Assembly (NCBI GenBank): GCA_028671895.1 | Contig: CM053794.1 | Coordinates: forward strand, 44,408,501-44,472,500 | Source of the DNA: Oenanthe sinensis | Taxonomy: Eukaryota > Streptophyta > Magnoliopsida > Apiales > Apiaceae | DNA length: 64,000 nucleotides | Direction of reading: 5' to 3' | Part shown: one piece after another, positions 57,931 to 64,000 of the stretch | How the letters are laid out: each line of letters opens with the position of its first letter | How positions within the stretch are numbered: the stretch's first letter is position 1 | Notes under the pieces: generated by a model | The model's database searches: none | What the model saw: the letters and a program-made list of their open reading frames with translations, nothing else | What the model was told of the DNA's origin: nothing | Translations under genes and position numbers: made by a program

Positions 57931-58065
57931 CATGATCCTGGATCTGCCGTAATTGTGAGTTCTAAACTCTGCAAAACAATGCTCGAGGTATCACATGGAA
58001 ACTATCCATCCAGCATTGTTTTGCAAAAACCCAGGATTCACAACTACACGGCATCTGGGACCATG
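57931..58065. ncRNA. Long imperfect hairpin, candidate miRNA precursor or small MITE
   Basis: The left arm 57931-57983 (CATGATCCTGGATCTGCCGT ... GCAAAACAATGCT) pairs with the right arm 58012-58065 (AGCATTGTTTTGC ... ACGGCATCTGGGACCATG). The 13 bp next to the loop (57971-57983 with 58012-58024) and most of the outer 20 bp pair, with scattered mismatches and one small bulge; the loop is 28 nt. Length and mismatch pattern suit a plant MIRNA foldback. I do not recognise a known mature miRNA in either arm, and the strand is undecided. A short MITE remains possible. Confidence 0.35.
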
Positions 58066-58664
58066 AAAAAAAGGAAGATCCAGCTAGAGTTTGATGTTAT
58101 TCTTATCAGACTGATCATTGATTAAAGCAACAGCCTAAAATCCCACTATGATAAATAATACCAAAATAATTATATATATAATATACAATATAAATTTATG
58201 AATATACATGTACAAAATTATATTTGAATGCATATATAAATATAAATTTTTTTTTATTTTTATAAATGTTATGATTTATATATGCATAACAAATTTCTTT
58301 GAAATCTTGAAAAAAGGGACATAATTTCAAAATTTGTCTAGATTATTTAAATTTCTGTAATTGGCCATGTGTTCATGACTTTATAAACTCTAAAACCCAA
58401 CATCCTCAATAACCCAAATGTATTAAAAGTAAAAATTCAAATCTATGTCGATTATCTTTGCATGTCTCATGTTTATATATCTTTGTGTCTGCCACCTTAG
58501 TTGCCGCTTAGCCAATCGTAAAAATAGTCTGTCAAAACCGTTCAAAAAATAAACTCTAATGAGATCAATATAAATATGTTTATATTTTAGAGAAACGAGT
58601 TTTAGTGCGTACCTGGGGTTACAAGGGTGGACCCAGGATATTTCTCTAACCCGGGCTAAAAATA
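58066..58664. other. Gene-free spacer
   Basis: AT-rich. GGGTGGACCCAGG near 58625-58640 resembles a hAT-like left end of the GTGGCGGACC type; no partner end was found. Confidence 0.4.
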
Positions 58665-58912
58665 TAAAAATAAATTTAATTAATATAAATAAAATAATAT
58701 TATTATTTTAATATTCATAAAATTTAATTAATAAATTCTGATATTAAATAAATTAAAGAGTTGACTAATGAGAAAATTAAAATATGTTAGTATATTGATT
58801 AAAAAATTGTGTTTGAAATTGAACAGGAGACATACACATGTATTTCAAGTTGAGTGAAACAAAAGGATCAGACCGACGACGAACCAAACATTTGCCCTTG
58901 CAGTTTTAATGA
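58665..58912 (-). mobile_element. Helitron fragment
   Basis: Homologous to 30900-31140, sharing GAGACA, CATGTATTT, AAGTTGAGTG, GATCAGACCGACGACG and CCTTGCAGTTTTAAT. Both ends are incomplete. Confidence 0.55.
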
Positions 58913-59532
58913 CATTAAAATTTTTTAAACATGTTTGATTCTTAAATACGGGAATACTGTTACATATCTTTTTGAGAAATTAAATTTAGTATATAAATTT
59001 TTACAAATATCACTAAAATAAAAATCAGCTTAGTGCATAGGTTTAAGAAAATAAACTCTAACTTTACTACAAACCTAAGATGAATGTTAAAATTTCGAAC
59101 ATTTATCTTAATTATTGGTTATTTATCTACAAGCTTGCTCTGTTTTAGCGGCTTTCACCACAAAAACAAAAAAGGACAATTTCTGATATACAGATTATAA
59201 AATATCGAGTTGTCTCGTACTCTCAAAGGGTGAAATATATTGATACATTGGGAATTTTTATTAGAGAGGAAAAAACAATGCTTTCACTCGCAAGATATTT
59301 TTGATCATTCGTCTGCTTATATGCAACATTGCAACTCTCTGAGTAAACCTATGTCCATACCAAGAGAGGTTTATAATATATGGGCTTATTATAACTTGGG
59401 AGGTGGGCCTGCATAAAAGAATCCTGTGAGCTTCTGACAAAAAATATTTTTTCGCAAACAAACCAATTAAAATAATTTACATAACTTATATGTTGAAGCC
59501 CAGCTTTTGGGCCGAACCGATCCTCACTCTTA
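58913..59532. other. Gene-free spacer
   Basis: No gene or transposon ends recognised. Confidence 0.45.
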
Positions 59533-60134
59533 GAGCATTTGCATCGATGAAAAGTTAGATTCCTGATGAAATTGAATTATGCAGTAATTTTTTTATTAGT
59601 TTATCAATAAAATTAAAATTTATTAACCATTTTATTAAAATTGATGGATTTTAGAGTGAGTCGATGGTCATAATAAATGAGACAATAAATGACTGCGGCA
59701 TTTGATAAAAATGCATCAATTTATTAATTTGTTGAATAAATTAATTATTTTACTCCTTCCATCTGCTTTTAAATGTTGATTTTTAAAATAAATTTTATTT
59801 CTAAATACATTTTCATTTATATTTTCAAAATAAATTTAAAGATAATCTTTTAAAGTTATTTCTATATTTATTATTTTCAATCTTTGACTTTTTTAAACCT
59901 TAATTGAATTCTCATTTTCCAATATAATAATCGGGCACACTTACAGGAAAAGTTTATTTAACTAATAAATTTTTAATATGCATGTTTTTTTAAAATGAAC
60001 ATATAAATAGGAATGGAGGGATTAATTTGTAATTGTTATATAAGAAATAATTAAATAATTAAAATTTTACAATAGAAAACTAATTAAATTAATTATAAAT
60101 TAATGAATTGATAAAATTCGTTGACAAAATACTC
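59533..60134. mobile_element. PIF/Harbinger MITE, eroded, carrying a nested Stowaway-like element
   Basis: TTA flanks both sides (59530-59532, 60135-60137). Ends GAGCATTTGCATCGATG and, inward from the right, GAGTATTTTGTCAACG. Inside, 59753-60022 has CTCCTTCCATCTGC and GGAATGGAGGG at its ends with adjacent TA, a Stowaway-like insertion. Confidence 0.5.
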
Positions 60135-60563
60135 TTAAAACCTCCTCCATTCATTTATACATGTAAAAATATATGCTTAAATATTAAATAAATTAGTATA
60201 TCATATATTTTTATATATAAGAAAAATCTCTGGATACAAGTCATACGGTCATACCTACCGCCTACGAATATTTATCAATATAATTAAATCTACGCAATAA
60301 GCTGTGTTTTTTTTCTCATGTTCATGGTACTGTAACTGGTAAGCACGTCCCTACAATTTTCAAAAGTCTCTCCCCTCCATTCGTTTTATCAATCTTTTCT
60401 AAAGTTTAAAAACAGATTTCACAAGACAACAAACAAGAAAAGAATCCCATGCAGACTTTGGATTCTCTACCCCCAGATACGCACTAAAATTCGTTTCACC
60501 AAAATAAATATGTTCAAATTTTTATTAACTAGCTTTTAAATTACTAACATGATCGATCATGTT
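60135..60563. other. Gene-free spacer
   Basis: No gene or transposon ends recognised. Confidence 0.45.
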
Positions 60564-60576
60564 AATATTAAACACG

Positions 60577-60776
60577 TTCTTGGTCACAAGTGTTCCCGCG
60601 AGTGTTGAATCAGTTGGTTAAAAAAAGAAATATCATATTCTTGGTCACATGAGTCAGAGTGTCGTACTTGTACGGTTTACCTAATTCACGTGGTTTGCAG
60701 GCTATTGCGTGAGCCAGTGGGTTTATTCAGTACGTACCCAAAAGATAGCGGCTGCGAATTCCCCACAGTTTAAAAA
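60577..60776 (+). mobile_element. SINE with 13-bp target duplication
   Basis: A 200-bp insert flanked by the exact direct repeat AATATTAAACACG (60564-60576 and 60777-60789). It ends in TTTAAAA before the repeat, as expected after target-primed insertion. Near the 5' end GAATCAGTTGGTTA resembles a tRNA-type pol III A box; GGTCACATGAGTCAGAG is a possible degraded B box. The 3' part (GGCTATTGCGTGAGCCAGTG, then GTACCCAAAAGATAGCGGC) recalls the 3' half of plant Au-like SINEs, from memory. No coding sequence. Confidence 0.72.
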
Positions 60777-60789
60777 AATATTAAACACG

Positions 60790-62853
60790 GTCTCACAACC
60801 CGACACATGCTTAATTCGAATCTTGCGTATCAGGACCACCATTCGGTTCGTATCTAAATTAGTTAATGTTAAAACAACATATTTAAAATATTTTGTTGAA
60901 TTTTGAAAATAATCTTGACTTGTAATATTATTTCATTCAGTTGAAAAGTCGAATATAAAATATAAATTAAGTGGATAAAAATGAGATCTTAACATTTGAT
61001 AAGTAATAAATAAAAATTTAAGTGGTTTTTAAAAACATATTATTTTTAATTTCTTTTGTAAAAATATATTTATTAATTTTAACTTTTTCAAAAATATGAA
61101 ATTTTAAATTTATCGTAAAAATACAATTTTACAAACAAATACAAATACAAATAATTTCAATTTCTTTTAAAAAAAGACGTCGGTTGAGTTTGATTACACA
61201 TAATATATTTAAAAAAATTATTTATTTGTTTTTAGTTGTAAACTATATTTTTATAAAAAAATTAGAAAATCTTAAAAAAAATTGAAAAGTAATATTTTTA
61301 ACAAATTTTCTAAAATTTTAAACTTTTTATCAAATTTTATTTTCAAAGATACCTATATTATATATATATATATATCATAATGAAGATAGTATAATTTGTT
61401 TTTTAAATAACATGTAAAAAATAAATAAAACTTCATTATTACAACCCACTACCCAGGTATTACTGCTCTGTTTTCCAATTTTGAAGTCAACTGCCAATTT
61501 AGAGTAATTTACAGCTCATTTCTTGCTAGTTGTGCCATTGCCCAGTACCTTTTGACTTTTTAACACTATCTCCCTCCTGCACCGGCTTATCCGGTCACTC
61601 ATTTGATCTCCATACCGTTTATTTCGTCAATATTCTTTGTTTTTCTTCGTCCCGGTGATAATAACACAGAATTTTTAATAACAAATTAAAATTTTATGTT
61701 ACCTTTAAAAAAATAAATTCTCGTATATAACATTTTTATATGCTCATTTATTGAAAAATAAAATATAGAAATGTCAAAATGTAATCAGTAACTTGACATC
61801 TAAAAGAACGCTTGAAAATATTAATAAATTTAATCATAATAAGCACTCATCCTTATTTTAGTTTTATTACAAAAATATATAAACATTGAGTTATCTTCTA
61901 TTCCGTCCGTGTTGTTTGACTTATTATATATAAACTTTTATCTGATCAAATTGATTAAAGTTTGAATGAAAAATGTATATAATTGAGAAAAAATATAAAA
62001 ATTATATCATCGAAAAATATATTTAATTTATTTTAAATTATATTTTTCAGTTTTTTGAAATTATAAAAGAATAATTTTTAATCAAATTGACTAAACAAGA
62101 CATTTAATATTAGTGTGTATATGGTTTGGCCAATCCGACCAATCCAATCCAAACCGATCATTTTTTGGTCGATCCAAACCGATTTTTTCCAACCCGATAT
62201 ATACTCGGGTTGGAAAAACTTCAACCCGGTTTTAATGGGTTTGATATGGGTTTCAATTTTTAAAATCTGATCCAATCCAACTTGATCCGATTAAAAATAA
62301 GATAATTAATAAATAACTCAATTATGCAAGAATATCAACATTATTAAAGTTTAATGATCGATTCATCTATGTTATAATACAGTTCAAATTTAAAGATTAT
62401 GTTTAGTGTTTAATCAATTCTTTTGATGCGTTAAAATTCAAATATTTAAGATATATGTTATTTGTGTTGCAGGAATGATTGCAATATTTTGTTAAATTAT
62501 CTCCACTTTATTTTGAACTTTCATTTTCAAATTTATTTTCTTTTGATAAAAAATTTTATTTATATATTTATTAATCCAATCCAAAACTGAAATATATTAA
62601 ATGAGTTGATTTACAAATTCTACTTTTATAAATTGAGTTGTTAAAATCAATCAACCCGATTCGTATACCCTCGGCGTTAACATGGGACGAAGGAGAGATT
62701 ATATAAAATACAGCGTACTATATTTGAAGTTTATATATATATATATATATACACACACACATCCAAAACACAAAAAAATATAATTCTGAGCTGGAGCAAC
62801 TCAGGAAGAGAGAAACAAGTTTCAACTTGTTAATACATTTTTGCAATACGTAA
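60790..62853. other. Gene-free spacer with repeat debris
   Basis: Mostly AT-rich. 62115-62260 is rich in CCAATCCAAACCGAT/AACCCGAT repeats, in the style of the hAT element at 38856, but matching ends and a target duplication were not found. An (AT)n(AC)n microsatellite lies at about 62735-62760. Confidence 0.45.
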
Positions 62854-63492
62854 GAGCAACTCCTTTGGAGTTAATCACTCCGTTCTTGAATATCGGATGT
62901 TTGATTTTTTAGCGCATAGTTTAAGGTGTTTTGACAGCATAACTAAAAATGTTATTTTAAAAAAAAGATTAATAAATAAAAGTATTTATTTAATATTATT
63001 ATTTATAATTTTTTTTAAAAAATAACATTTCTAATTATACAGTCAAAACACCTTAAATTGGGTGTCAAAAAGTTAAGAGATAAATATTTTGAAATAGAAG
63101 GAGTACCTATTTTCAATCCCTAAAATATATTAAATTAACGGTTACTAAAAATATATGAAATTAAAAAACTATTTCACTATGATGGTATTCCCTAAATTGA
63201 TTCTCTATCATTTAAATATAATATTTAAATAATAGTTTAAGGAAATGAGACCATGAAAGAAAAAAAAAGGGAAGAAAGCAAGAAAGAGGAAGAAAGTTAA
63301 AAAAATACAGGAGAGATAGAGACTCCCAAATATAAGTAGCATCTCTCCTCTCCATAAAAATTTAAGACAAGGAGCACCACCGTTCTTAAAATTTTAGTGT
63401 ACATTCCCTGTTCTTGAAATTTAATGTGTATTCCCTATTTTCCTTCCCGTGACATTAATATTGGTAGGCATTTTAGCCCGTCGGAGATGCTC
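62854..63492. mobile_element. PIF/Harbinger MITE upstream of the WRKY gene
   Basis: Left GAGCAACTCCTTTGG after TAA (62851-62853); right end, read inward, GAGCATCTCCGACG before CAA (63493-63495), a one-base-changed target site. An inner inverted pair, GTTTAAGGTGTTTTGAC (62920s) and GTCAAAACACCTTAAA (about 63042-63057), makes it a foldback. Confidence 0.55.
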
Positions 63493-63812
63493 CAAGAGTG
63501 TATGACCATCCTCATAAAAATTATTTTAATTAATTTTTAAGAAAAACCTTTGATTATCTCTATTCTTCTAAAAATTTCAACCAAGAATACAAAAATCAAA
63601 GATATTCTTAAAATCTTTCCACGTGTAATAACTAATGTTTGACCAGAATTTTAAACAGAAAAAGTCAAAAAAGACAGTTCATTCATCTCGAACTTGCACT
63701 TAGAAAAAGGAAAGAAAAACCAAAGCAGAGGCATCAACCATTTGACTTCTATTCCCCCACTTTCTCTTCCAACCTATACTTACAATTTCGTGTAAGAATT
63801 TCTGGGTCTGAG
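63493..63812 (+). promoter_or_regulatory. WRKY promoter: G-box and W-boxes
   Basis: CACGTG (63620-63625), TTGACC (63639-63644), AGTCAA (63663-63668, W-box on the minus strand) and TTGACT (63742-63747) lie within 200 bp of the ATG at 63813. W-boxes in WRKY promoters usually mean auto- or cross-regulation; that is an inference here. Confidence 0.5.
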
Positions 63813-64000
63813 ATGGCCCTTGATTTGATGAATACTAGTTACAGACACAACAAATTTGGGTCCAGAATGGAAGAAAACGCGGTTCAAGAAGCGGCCGCCG
63901 CCGGTCTACAAAGCGTCGAAAATTTGATCAAAGCTATATCTCAGTCTAATAATCAAAACCCGTATCTATCTTCTTCATCTTCTTCTGAAACCGGTGATAC
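63813..64000 (+). CDS. WRKY transcription factor, group IId, 5' end only
   Basis: The ATG at 63813 opens a frame that runs off the window after 62 codons. The N-terminus MALDLM, then AVQEAAAAGLQSVENLIKAI, matches the conserved leader of group IId WRKYs (Arabidopsis WRKY7, 11, 15, 17, 39, 74; typically M-A-V/L-D-L-M and a Gln-Glu-Ala-Ala helix). A Ser-rich stretch follows. The calmodulin-binding C-motif, Zn cluster and WRKY domain lie beyond the window. Group IId members are often negative regulators of basal defence. The exact ortholog cannot be named. Confidence 0.8.
   Translation, partial: MALDLMNTSYRHNKFGSRMEENAVQEAAAAGLQSVENLIKAISQSNNQNPYLSSSSSSETGD

Noticed and set aside
62100..62680. 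A third complete hAT-type element (CCAATCCAAACCGAT-rich block)
   Set aside because: Interior style fits, but matching terminal repeats and an 8-bp duplication could not be found.

Overview
This window is nuclear DNA of a flowering plant, most likely a eudicot and perhaps an asterid; the species cannot be fixed from sequence alone. It is AT-rich, has intron-containing genes with GT/AG splice sites, and has long intergenic stretches built from small plant transposons. The protein-coding genes are all plant families. There are no operons, phage, CRISPR arrays or bacterial features.

Layout. 1-384: the 3' part of an F-box gene of the SLY1/GID2 type (gibberellin signalling). 1.2-4.1 kb: small transposons, including an 810-bp Helitron with both ends recognisable and a degraded hAT-type element. 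5196-6062: a secreted-peptide precursor with ten SGPS-type GKGH/GRGH motifs plus one degenerate copy, matching the PIP/PIPL (PAMP-induced peptide) family, with W-boxes upstream. 6853-9804: a three-exon cation/H+ exchanger (CHX). 10.9-28.5 kb: a cluster of G-type lectin receptor-like kinases of the ZmPK1 type. It has two full plus-strand paralogs (10956-13352 and 26144-28513), one full minus-strand gene (18306-20729), and between them a kinase-only duplicate (14944-16791) broken by a 959-bp solo LTR. 28.5-36.8 kb: no genes, only nested Helitron, LTR and MITE sequence and microsatellites. 36872-38308: a four-exon D3-type cyclin on the minus strand. 38.8-42.4 kb: a hAT element, a PIF/Harbinger MITE and a TRIM retroelement. 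43011-46136: a DCL (plastid rRNA maturation) gene on the minus strand, head-to-head with RER1 (46779-49368) on the plus strand. 51187-54533: an RD21-type granulin-domain cysteine protease on the minus strand. 54.6-63.8 kb: no genes; MITEs, Helitron remnants, a SINE with a 13-bp target duplication and an unassigned 135-bp hairpin that resembles a miRNA precursor. 63813-64000: the first codons of a group IId WRKY gene that runs off the end.

Functional reading. Several loci belong to families with roles in immunity or stress (PIP peptide precursor, non-RD lectin receptor kinases, RD21-like protease, WRKY IId). They are neighbours rather than a demonstrated pathway. The others are housekeeping or developmental genes (SLY1-like F-box, CHX, CYCD3, DCL, RER1). 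Coding exons were assembled by hand from frame, GT/AG sites and family alignment from memory. Exon edges are in phase for all five spliced genes, but UTRs and transcription starts are not determined.

The most notable items are the 11-fold 23-residue-period PIP precursor, the exact tandem-duplication junction and LTR insertion in the receptor-kinase cluster, the Helitron with a duplicated 5' end, the unassigned hairpin near 58 kb, and a CHX that departs from the usual Asn-Asp pair.
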